Origin: Actinomycetota bacterium
GTDB taxonomy: Bacteria > Actinomycetota > Thermoleophilia > Gaiellales > Gaiellaceae
Direction: 5' to 3'
NCBI GenBank assembly: GCA_005884155.1
Contig: VAXD01000084.1
Span: forward strand, 559-9,257
DNA: 8,699 bases
Part shown: positions 1-6,056 of the stretch, piece after piece
Layout: the number at the start of each line of letters is the position of its first letter
How positions within the stretch are numbered: position 1 is the stretch's first letter
Position numbers and translations under genes: made by a program
Notes under the pieces: generated by a model
The model's input: the letters and a program-made list of their open reading frames with translations, nothing else
Database searches by the model: none
Told to the model about the DNA's origin: nothing

Positions 1-693
1 AGTCGACGGCGCGGCGAGCAGCACGGCGAAGGCGCAGAGCACGAAGCTCGAGACCGCGAGCACCGGCACGCGGCGCAGCGCGCTCCGGAGGCTGGCCGGG
101 TCCGGCTGGACGCAGAACGACGAGCGCCCGAGCCACAGGAGCCCAGCGACGGCGAAGCTGCTGGCTGCCTCCTCGACGTCCAGGCCTTTCAGCAGGTCGA
201 GCACGCCGAGCCCGACGAGCAGGACCAGCGCGAGCCGCAACGCGCCCTCCCGCCGGCGCCACAGGTAAGGCGCCGCGACGAGCAGTAGGAGCGAGGCCGG
301 AACTGCGGCCGCATGCGAGACCCGCAGCGCCGCGAACGGCGCCACCTGCAGCAAGACGTGGTCGCGCCAGCCGATGCTGGGCGTGACCGCCGACGCGAGG
401 TTCACGAGCCCGGCGAGCACTGCCAGGATCGCGGCCAGCTTCGGCAGCGGCGCGGCCCGGTGCACGCGAGCGAGGGGCGCGGCGCGGACGTGAACGCCGA
501 GGCGCCAGGAGGCCTGGTCCCGTCTCGAAGGCACGAGGTCGTGCCAGTCCTTCGCCACGAGCCAGACTCCGATCGCAACCGCCGCGACGGTGGCGAGGTT
601 CTGGTCGAGCTCGTCGAAGGTCGCGGCCAACCCGACTCGCGCGCCCAGCACATACACGCGCGGGCCCAGGCGATGGCGATCGATCCGCAGCAC
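1..693 (-). CDS. MprF/DUF2156-like membrane protein, N-terminal part (truncated by window edge)
   Basis: The minus strand is open from the window edge to about base 693, with strong G/C third positions and a hydrophobic product of 231 visible residues. Read from a GTG at 693, the protein starts with a short basic segment (RIDRHRLGPRVYVLGARVG). It then has about five or six membrane segments separated by basic loops, such as KDWHDLVPSRRDQASWRLG. The segment LLKGLDVEEA followed by a further hydrophobic helix and SSF resembles the membrane half of actinobacterial MprF-like proteins, whose C-terminal DUF2156 domain transfers an aminoacyl group to phosphatidylglycerol. That catalytic half would lie beyond base 1 and is not seen, so the activity is inference. 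The start is uncertain: GTG codons at 657 and 651 are alternatives, and the frame stays open upstream. AGAGG lies a few bases before 693. The gene is divergent from sdhA. Confidence 0.6.
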   Translation of the reverse strand, partial: MLRIDRHRLGPRVYVLGARVGLAATFDELDQNLATVAAVAIGVWLVAKDWHDLVPSRRDQASWRLGVHVRAAPLARVHRAAPLPKLAAILAVLAGLVNLASAVTPSIGWRDHVLLQVAPFAALRVSHAAAVPASLLLLVAAPYLWRRREGALRLALVLLVGLGVLDLLKGLDVEEAASSFAVAGLLWLGRSSFCVQPDPASLRSALRRVPVLAVSSFVLCAFAVLLAAPST

Positions 694-745
694 GACCCTC
701 TCATCGGCAGCGTAGCTCCATACCCGGAGGACCGCGTCGATTCGG

Positions 746-751
746 TAGGTT
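746..751 (+). promoter_or_regulatory. Possible -10 box of a leaderless sdhA promoter
   Basis: TAGGTT fits the loose TANNNT pattern of actinobacterial -10 boxes and ends 7 bases before the GTG start of sdhA. That is the same distance seen at the better TACAAT box of the GNAT-like gene at 6044-6049. No Shine-Dalgarno sequence lies at a normal distance from the GTG (GGAGG at 726-730 is too far), which agrees with a leaderless message. No -35 element is recognisable, so this is a weak call. Confidence 0.3.
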
Positions 752-758
752 CCGTGGC

Positions 759-2441
759 GTGGAGGCGAAGTACGACGTCCTCGTCGTCGGCGCCGGTTGT
801 GCAGGAATGCGCGCAGCGATCGAGGCTCATGACGCGGGCGCAGACGTCGCGCTGATCTCGAAGATCCACCCGGTCCGGAGCCACTCCGGCGCGGCCGAAG
901 GCGGGATCAACGCGGCCCTCGGAAACGCCTCCGAGGACGACCCGGAGAAGCACGCCTTCGATACGGTCAAGGGCTCCGACTACCTCGGCGACCAGGACGC
1001 CATCCAGATCCTCTGCGACGAAGCTCCCGACGACGTCTACCAGCTCGAGAACTGGGGCGCCGTCTTCTCGCGCACCGAGGACGGCCGCATCGCCCAGCGC
1101 CCGTTCGGCGCCGCCGGCGAGCCGCGGACCGCCTACGCCGCGGACATCACCGGCCACGTGCTCGTGCACGTCCTCTACGAGCAGGTGATGAAGCGCGACC
1201 TCAAGGTCTACGAGGAGTTCTTCGTCTGGAAGCTCGCGGTCGACGACGACCGCTGTCAGGGCGTGATCGCGTGGAACCTGCTCGACGGCGGACTGGCGAC
1301 GATCGGCGCCAAGACCGTGATTCTCGCGACGGGCGGGGCGGGCCGGCTCTACACCGGCACGACGAACGCCTACGCCTGCACCGGCGACGGCATGGCGATC
1401 GCGCTGCGGGAGGGGGTCGCGCTGAAGGACATGGAGATGATGCAGTTCCACCCGACGACACTCGCGCCCACCGGCGTCCTGATCACCGAGGGAACCCGCG
1501 GCGAGGGCGCGTTCCTGGTCAATTCGGAGGGCGACCGCTTCCTCAAGAACTACGCGCCGAACGCGATGGAGCTCGCGTCGCGGGACGTGATCTCGCGCGC
1601 CGAGCAGACGGAGATCGATGAAGGCCGCGGCGTCGACGGCAACGTGCTGCTCGACATGCGCCACCTCGGTGCGGAGAAGATCCTCGAGCGCCTGCACGGG
1701 ACGCGCGAGCTCTCGATGGTCTTCGCGGGCGTCGACCCGATCTACGAGCCGATCCCGGTGCGGCCGGGCGCGCACTACCACATGGGCGGCGTCGACACCG
1801 ACGTCTGGGGCCGGACGTCGCTCGAGGGCCTGTATGCCGCCGGCGAGTGCGCCTGCGTCTCCGTCCACGGCGCAAACCGCCTGGGCGGGAACGCGCTGAT
1901 GGAGACGATCACGTTCGGCAAGCGCGCCGCCTCGCACGCCGCGGACTGGGCGCTGACGCACACGACCGTCGAGGTACGTGAGGCGCTCGAGACCGACGCC
2001 GAGCGCGAGCTGCGGGTGCTGCTCGACCGCACGGAGGGCGAGCGGCCGTGGTCGATCCGCAACGAGCTCGCGGAGACGATGCACGTGAACTTCGGCGTCT
2101 TCCGCAGGGAAGATCAAATGCGGAAGCAAGGCGAGATCGTCGACTCGCTGCGCGAGCGCTTCGAGAGCGTCGTCGTCGAGGACAAGGGCGACGTCTTCAA
2201 CAGCGACCTGACCCAGGCGCTCGAGCTCGGCTTCCTGCTCGAGCTCGCCGAGTGCATGGTCATCGCGGGGCTCGAGCGCAAGGAGAGCCGCGGCGCCCAT
2301 GCGCGGCCGTACGACTACCCGGAGCGCGACGACGAGAACTACATGCGGCACACGCTCGTGACCTGGCAGGACGGCCGGCCAAAGCTGAACTGGAAGCCGG
2401 TTACGACCACGAAGTGGCAGCCGATGGAGCGGACGTACTGA
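759..2441 (+). CDS. sdhA: Succinate dehydrogenase/fumarate reductase flavoprotein subunit
   Basis: A 560-residue flavoprotein that interconverts succinate and fumarate and passes electrons to the iron-sulfur subunit. Residues 5-17 form the FAD-binding Rossmann turn (GAGCAG). The segment RSHSGAAEGG carries His42, the expected site of covalent FAD attachment. Substrate-site residues are in place compared with E. coli FrdA: His231 (FHPTTL), Thr243/Glu244 and Arg247 (ITEGTRGEG), the catalytic Arg275 (SRDVISR), His339 (AHYHMGG) and Arg374 (HGANRLGGN). The C-terminal capping region ends in a basic KWQPMERTY tail. There is no signal peptide, since the Rossmann fold begins at residue 5. The enzyme therefore faces the cytoplasm, unlike the exported MfrA flavoproteins. 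The start is GTG at 759. The TGA stop shares one base with the ATG of the lipoprotein gene. It could act mainly as a fumarate reductase; sequence alone does not decide direction. Confidence 0.95.
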   Translation: MEAKYDVLVVGAGCAGMRAAIEAHDAGADVALISKIHPVRSHSGAAEGGINAALGNASEDDPEKHAFDTVKGSDYLGDQDAIQILCDEAPDDVYQLENWGAVFSRTEDGRIAQRPFGAAGEPRTAYAADITGHVLVHVLYEQVMKRDLKVYEEFFVWKLAVDDDRCQGVIAWNLLDGGLATIGAKTVILATGGAGRLYTGTTNAYACTGDGMAIALREGVALKDMEMMQFHPTTLAPTGVLITEGTRGEGAFLVNSEGDRFLKNYAPNAMELASRDVISRAEQTEIDEGRGVDGNVLLDMRHLGAEKILERLHGTRELSMVFAGVDPIYEPIPVRPGAHYHMGGVDTDVWGRTSLEGLYAAGECACVSVHGANRLGGNALMETITFGKRAASHAADWALTHTTVEVREALETDAERELRVLLDRTEGERPWSIRNELAETMHVNFGVFRREDQMRKQGEIVDSLRERFESVVVEDKGDVFNSDLTQALELGFLLELAECMVIAGLERKESRGAHARPYDYPERDDENYMRHTLVTWQDGRPKLNWKPVTTTKWQPMERTY

Positions 2442-3223
2442 TGCGCCGGGGCTTCGGCGCGCTTCTCGTTGTGCTCGCGCTCGCCGGTTGCGGCTCGAGC
2501 GGGGAGAGCAGCGGCTCTCCGAACACGATCACGCAGGCTGCGGCCAAGACCGCTCGGGCCGGCAGCATCAAGGCGGACTTCACCATCTCCGGCGCCGGTG
2601 CGAAGGGCACGGGCAGCGGCATCTTCAACACGGGCGCCGACCGCTCGAGCCGGTCGTCGATGGAGATCGGGGTCAAGAACAACGTCAGCAAGCTCGAAAC
2701 GATCGTGGCGGCCAACGTGCTCTACCTGCGCTCGCGCGTGTTCGCCCAGGCCGGCTTCGCGGGCGCGCGCGATTGGGTCAAGCTCGACCTCGGTCAACTC
2801 GCCCAGCAGCGCGGCGTCGACCTGAGCAGCCTGGTCAACGCGAGCCCGACGCCGACGAGCGCTCTTGCGTACCTTCGCGGCACGAAAGACGTGAAGAAGG
2901 TCGGCACGGAGTCCGTGAACGGGGCCGATGCGACGCATTACCGTGCGACCGCCGACCTCTCGGAGGCAGCGGCGAAGTCGAACGGCGCCGCCCGCCAGTC
3001 GATCAAGCGGGTCATGCAGATAGGCGGCGTGAAGACGCTCCCGATCGACGTCTGGGTCGATGACCAGGGGTACCTGCGCAAGATCGCCTGGGCCGAGCAC
3101 ACGTCTCCGAGCACCGCCGCGAAGGTCACGATGGTGCTGCACGATTTCGGTAGTCCCGTCACGATCAAGCCTCCGTCAGGCAAGGTGATCGACCTGTTGC
3201 AAGCGGGAGGAGGAACCGGCTGA
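2441..3223 (+). CDS. Lipoprotein, LppX/LprAFG-like
   Basis: A 260-residue secreted protein. It starts with MRR, a hydrophobic stretch and the lipobox ALAGC, giving Cys17 as the lipidated residue after signal peptidase II cleavage, followed by a Ser/Gly-rich linker. The mature part reads as alternating strands with phrases common in actinobacterial LppX/LprG-type lipoproteins: WVKLDL, ALAYLRG near residue 141, THYRATADL, and PIDVWVDDQGYLRKI from residue 201. That family folds as a half-barrel that binds lipids or other hydrophobic ligands at the outer face of the membrane; the ligand here is unknown. The ATG at 2441 is chosen because it gives the signal peptide and overlaps the sdhA stop (TGATG). 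GGAG lies 11 bases upstream. The frame is open further upstream to 2048, but that part is the out-of-frame shadow of sdhA. Its stop overlaps the sdhB start. Its position between two sdh subunit genes is unusual. Confidence 0.85.
   Translation: MRRGFGALLVVLALAGCGSSGESSGSPNTITQAAAKTARAGSIKADFTISGAGAKGTGSGIFNTGADRSSRSSMEIGVKNNVSKLETIVAANVLYLRSRVFAQAGFAGARDWVKLDLGQLAQQRGVDLSSLVNASPTPTSALAYLRGTKDVKKVGTESVNGADATHYRATADLSEAAAKSNGAARQSIKRVMQIGGVKTLPIDVWVDDQGYLRKIAWAEHTSPSTAAKVTMVLHDFGSPVTIKPPSGKVIDLLQAGGGTG
3205..3222 (+). promoter_or_regulatory. Strong ribosome binding site and CTG start of sdhB
   Basis: GGGAGGAGG at 3205-3213 is a near-ideal Shine-Dalgarno sequence lying 6 bases before the CTG at 3220. 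CTG is the only codon at the right distance in the sdhB frame. The ATG/GTG/TTG options are either out of frame (TTG at 3227) or far inside the protein (GTG at 3289). The CTG overlaps the TGA stop of the lipoprotein gene as CTGA, so translation is probably coupled. Confidence 0.65.
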
Positions 3224-4293
3224 ACGTTGCGCTCAAGATCTGGCGCTTCGACCCGGAGTCGGGCGAGCGCGCGCTGCGCGAGTACGAGGTGGACGCGCCG
3301 GAGTGGGCGTGCCTGCTCGACGTCCTCGACCTGATCAAGGACAAGCACGACGGGACACTCGCGTACCGCAAGAGCTGCCGGATGATGATCTGCGGCTCCT
3401 GCGGGATGCGGATGGACGGGCGCGCGGTGCTCGCCTGCAAGGAGCGGATGAAGCCGATCGTCGACGCCGGCCACGTGCCGGTGATCTCCGCGATGGGGAA
3501 CATGCCGGTGCTCAAGGACCTCGTCGTCGACATGTCGCCGTTCTGGGGGAAGATCCGCTCGGTCAAGCCCTGGCTCGACCCCGGCTACGACGAGGTCGCC
3601 GAAAAGGAGCGGATCGTCTCGCAGCAGCAGATGAACGTGATCCACAAGGAGGCGCTCTGCATCATGTGCGGCTGCTGCGTTTCCGAGTGCAACTCAATGG
3701 AGGCCGATCCGGACTTCATGGGGCCGGCGGCGCTCGCGAAGGGCTTCCGCTTCGTCGGCGACGCGCGCGACCAGGCCGACGTCGAGCGGCTCAACACGCT
3801 CAACGAGGAGCACGGGATCTGGGACTGCACCCGCTGCTACTTCTGCAATGAGCGCTGCCCGAAGGGCGTCGACCCGCGCGACGCGATCGCCAAGCTCGGC
3901 GCCGAATCGGTCAAGCAGGGAGTCGACCACGACATGGGCGCGAAGCACGCGAAGTGGTTTATCCGCTCGACCGAGACGACCGGCTGGCTGCGCGAGACCG
4001 AGCTGGTGCCGAAGACCCAGGGCATCATCGAGGCGATCAAGCAGACGGGCTTCGCGCTGAAGCTGGCCAGGAAGGGCAAGGTGCCGCCGCCGTTCCCGCC
4101 GCACGTCGCGGCCGACGTGAAAGAGGCGCGGGCCCTGCGCGAGCTGGTCGGCGAGCAGGGGCGCGACGGCGCTCTCGGGATCGTCCAGGGCGAGCACGCT
4201 CTCGGGCGGATCGAGTTCACCGAGGAGGCGGGAGCGCGCGAGAACGCGCCGGAGATCCAACCCGGCGTCGAGCCGCCGCCGGCGGAGGGCTGA
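3220..4293 (+). CDS. sdhB: Succinate dehydrogenase/fumarate reductase iron-sulfur subunit, type E
   Basis: A 357-residue protein carrying electrons from the SdhA flavin toward the quinone side. The N-terminal ferredoxin domain has the [2Fe-2S] ligands Cys53, Cys58, Cys61 and Cys73 (C-x4-C-x2-C-x11-C). The C-terminal domain has Cys147, Cys150, Cys153 and Cys157, then Cys203, Cys206, Cys209 and Cys213 (CTRCYFCNERCPKG). Cys206 replaces the Ile/Val found in classical enzymes, so the third cluster is predicted to be [4Fe-4S] instead of [3Fe-4S]. About 120 residues follow the last motif, ending in a proline-rich tail; E. coli SdhB is roughly 240 residues in all. The start is a CTG at 3220 with a strong ribosome site. 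Starting at GTG 3289 would remove the first strand (KIWRFDP), which the family needs. The TGA stop overlaps the ATG of sdhE. Confidence 0.93.
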   Translation: MNVALKIWRFDPESGERALREYEVDAPEWACLLDVLDLIKDKHDGTLAYRKSCRMMICGSCGMRMDGRAVLACKERMKPIVDAGHVPVISAMGNMPVLKDLVVDMSPFWGKIRSVKPWLDPGYDEVAEKERIVSQQQMNVIHKEALCIMCGCCVSECNSMEADPDFMGPAALAKGFRFVGDARDQADVERLNTLNEEHGIWDCTRCYFCNERCPKGVDPRDAIAKLGAESVKQGVDHDMGAKHAKWFIRSTETTGWLRETELVPKTQGIIEAIKQTGFALKLARKGKVPPPFPPHVAADVKEARALRELVGEQGRDGALGIVQGEHALGRIEFTEEAGARENAPEIQPGVEPPPAEG

Positions 4294-5177
4294 TGCAGCG
4301 CGTTGCTTACTACACGGGTTGCCTCGCGGCGCTCTCGGCCAAAGAGCTGAACACCTCGACGAAGGCGCTCGCGCCGAAGCTCGGCCTCGAGTTGGTCGAG
4401 CTCGAGTCGGTCACCTGCTGCGGCGCCGGCGACATCCACGAGGCCGAGCCGGACTACTACCTGCATCTGAACGCTCGCATCCTCGCGTACGCCGAGGAGA
4501 CCGGCTGCGAGACGCTGATGACGATCTGCAACGTCTGCACGCTCAACCTGCGACAGGCGAACTGGCAGCTGAAGAACGACGAGGAGCTGCGCGCGCGCGT
4601 CAACCAGAACCTCGAAACAGTCGGCGTCCCGCCGTACAGCGGCAACGTCGACGTCAGACACCTGCTCTGGCTGATCGCGGAGGGCGATGGCTACGAACGG
4701 CTCAAGGAGGCCGCCCACAAGGGGCTCAAGGGCCTGCGTATCGCGCCGTTCTACGGCTGCCAGATCCTGCGGCCGTCGAAGATCCTCGGCTTCGAGGACC
4801 CGGACCGGCCATGGTCGCTCGAGGCGATCATCCAGGCCTGCGGCGGCGAGCCGATCGACTACCCGGCGAAGATCAAGTGCTGCGGCTTCCCGATCATTCA
4901 GGCGCGTGAGGAGGTCGCGCTCAGCGAGCTGATCCAGCCGATCGAGCAGGCCCAGGAGGCCGGCGCCGACGCGATGGTCACGCCTTGCCCGCTCTGCCAT
5001 CTCTCACTGGACGCGTGGCAGCTCAAGCTGCGCAAGGCGACGGGCAAGGACTTCCAGATGCCGATCCTGCACCTGTCACAGCTGATCGGCGTCGCGGCCG
5101 GGCTCGAGGAGTCGGAGCTGAAGTTCAAGCGGCACGTGGTCTCGGTCGACCCGGTCACCTCGAAACTAGAGGTCTAG
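4293..5177 (+). CDS. sdhE: SdhE/HdrB-like CCG-domain subunit of type E succinate:quinone oxidoreductase
   Basis: A 294-residue protein with two cysteine-rich CCG domains, as in heterodisulfide reductase subunit B and the SdhE/MfrE subunits of non-classical complex II. The first motif is Cys10, Cys42-Cys43 (TCCGAGD) and Cys79-x2-Cys82 (CNVC). The second is Cys156 (FYGCQILRP), Cys196-Cys197 (KCCGFP) and Cys232-x2-Cys235 (CPLC). In this family such motifs bind iron-sulfur centres and the subunit attaches the dehydrogenase to the membrane and quinone without classical transmembrane anchors. I see no transmembrane helix. The start is the ATG at 4293, which overlaps the sdhB stop (TGATG) with GGAGG just upstream, although the frame stays open to 3954 inside sdhB. 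Being directly after sdhB favours a complex II role over heterodisulfide or lactate metabolism. The symbol sdhE here means the CCG subunit, not the unrelated flavinylation factor. Confidence 0.88.
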   Translation: MQRVAYYTGCLAALSAKELNTSTKALAPKLGLELVELESVTCCGAGDIHEAEPDYYLHLNARILAYAEETGCETLMTICNVCTLNLRQANWQLKNDEELRARVNQNLETVGVPPYSGNVDVRHLLWLIAEGDGYERLKEAAHKGLKGLRIAPFYGCQILRPSKILGFEDPDRPWSLEAIIQACGGEPIDYPAKIKCCGFPIIQAREEVALSELIQPIEQAQEAGADAMVTPCPLCHLSLDAWQLKLRKATGKDFQMPILHLSQLIGVAAGLEESELKFKRHVVSVDPVTSKLEV

Positions 5178-5993
5178 TTGCGTGTGACCCGGCTCGGGGG
5201 CGCCGCAGCCGCGGCGGGGCTCGCATGGGGCCACTTCGAGGCGGGCTGGGTGCGGTTGGATGTCGTGCCGTGCCCGCTCCCGGACCTGCCGCCCGAGCTC
5301 GACGGCCTGCGGATCGCGCACCTCTCTGACTTCCACCTCGGCTTCCCGTCGCGCGGCTCGGCGGCGGTCGAGCGCGCGGTCGACTGGGTCGAGGAGCGGC
5401 AGCCCGATCTGACGCTGATCAGCGGCGACCTGCTCTCGCGCCGGGCCGGTGAGGAGCAGCTTCGCTCGCTGCTGGCCCGGCTGCCTCGCTGTTACGCGGT
5501 GCTGGGCAACCACGACTTCGCGCTCAGCCGCGACCCGTTTTCGCACCCGGCCGAGCTGTACGACCTCGAGCCGGCCACGCTGCTCACGGACGACTCGCGC
5601 ACGATCGAGTTGCGTGGCCGCAAGGTGCAGATCGTCGGCGTCGACCCGCGCTCGTACCGCCGCCGGGAGGCGCACCCGGAGCGCCGCGCCGATCCAGAAG
5701 CCGACCTGCGGATCCTGCTCTGCCACTTTCCCGACATCGTCGACCGGCTCCCGCCCGGCGCGTTCCACCTGGTTCTCGCGGGACACCTGCACGCGGGCCA
5801 GATCTGCGTCCCGTGGCCGGGCGGCCGCCTGCGCCTGGCGCACATCCGTTGGACGTACATCCGCGGCCTCTACCAGCGGCCGGGCGGGACGCTGCACCTC
5901 TCCGCCGGCCTCGGCACGACCTTCGTCCCGTTCCGCTTCCTCGCGCGCCCGGAAGCGACCGAACTGGCGTTGGGAGGGCTTGACGAAACCTAG
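5178..5993 (+). CDS. Metallophosphoesterase, YkuE/YaeI-like
   Basis: A calcineurin-like phosphoesterase of 271 residues with all the metal-binding blocks in order: SDFHLG (Asp51, His53), SGDLL (Asp84), GNHD (Asn111, His112, Asp113), CHFP (His183) and GHLHAGQ (His203, His205). The order and the LDGLRIAHLSDFHLG entry match YkuE/YaeI-type enzymes, which are dinuclear metal phosphohydrolases, some acting on lipid-linked substrates such as UDP-diacylglucosamine. The substrate here is not known. The N-terminus has a short Ala/Gly-rich hydrophobic stretch (residues 6-17) that might touch the membrane. The start is TTG at 5178, immediately after the sdhE TAG stop, with AGAGG five bases upstream; GTG at 5184 is an alternative. 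It is co-transcribed with the sdh genes by position, but no functional link to complex II is evident. Confidence 0.88.
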   Translation: MRVTRLGGAAAAAGLAWGHFEAGWVRLDVVPCPLPDLPPELDGLRIAHLSDFHLGFPSRGSAAVERAVDWVEERQPDLTLISGDLLSRRAGEEQLRSLLARLPRCYAVLGNHDFALSRDPFSHPAELYDLEPATLLTDDSRTIELRGRKVQIVGVDPRSYRRREAHPERRADPEADLRILLCHFPDIVDRLPPGAFHLVLAGHLHAGQICVPWPGGRLRLAHIRWTYIRGLYQRPGGTLHLSAGLGTTFVPFRFLARPEATELALGGLDET

Positions 5994-6043
5994 TCTGAGT
6001 CGCCGGGCCGCGCCGACGAGCAAGGGTTCCGCCAAGCCCTCCC
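5972..6043. repeat. Imperfect inverted repeat ending at the -10 box of the next gene
   Basis: GGGAGGGCTTG at 5972-5982 is the exact reverse complement of CAAGCCCTCCC at 6033-6043. On the same axis AACC at 5987-5990 pairs with GGTT at 6025-6028, leaving a symmetric 4x4 internal loop. A further GTCG/CGAC pair (5999-6002, 6014-6017) sits near the centre, one base off axis. The left arm is inside the metallophosphoesterase 3' end and the right arm touches TACAAT at 6044. There is no T tract, so it is not a classical terminator. It may end the upstream message or act as an operator. Confidence 0.6.
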
Positions 6044-6049
6044 TACAAT
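6044..6049 (+). promoter_or_regulatory. -10 box of a probable leaderless promoter
   Basis: TACAAT is a close match to the bacterial -10 consensus and stands out in GC-rich sequence. It ends 7 bases before the GTG at 6057, so transcription would begin at or next to the start codon. No Shine-Dalgarno sequence is present between them. A -35 element is not recognisable at 15-19 bases upstream. Confidence 0.5.
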
Positions 6050-6056
6050 CCCCCTG

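Noticed and set aside
313..855. A 180-codon plus-strand frame across the divergent gene region
   Set aside because: It reads across the membrane protein gene, the intergenic gap and the sdhA start, with an Arg/His/Gln-rich composition typical of a shadow frame.
402..2351. A 649-codon open frame on the minus strand
   Set aside because: It is antisense to sdhA and to part of the upstream membrane protein gene. The product is Arg/Val/Asp-rich with no recognisable domain, and sdhA has all its catalytic residues. Long antisense frames are expected at this GC content.
2048..2440. Upstream extension of the lipoprotein frame inside sdhA
   Set aside because: The extension is an Arg-rich out-of-frame reading of sdhA. 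The ATG at 2441 yields a proper lipoprotein signal peptide.
3954..4292. Upstream extension of the sdhE frame inside sdhB
   Set aside because: It translates the sdhB 3' end in the wrong frame. The ATG at 4293 gives a normal CCG-protein N-terminus (VAYYTGC).
3837..5000. A 387-codon minus-strand frame, and a 527-codon minus-strand frame at 5166-6749
   Set aside because: Both lie antisense to genes with clear family motifs (sdhB, sdhE, metallophosphoesterase, GNAT-like) and show only low-complexity Arg/Ala/Val-rich sequence.
4293..5177. Reading the CCG protein as a lactate-utilisation (LutA/GlpC-type) or methanogen heterodisulfide reductase subunit
   Set aside because: CCG domains occur there too, but this gene directly follows sdhA/sdhB with overlapping codons and no LutB/LutC, HdrA or HdrC gene is in the window.
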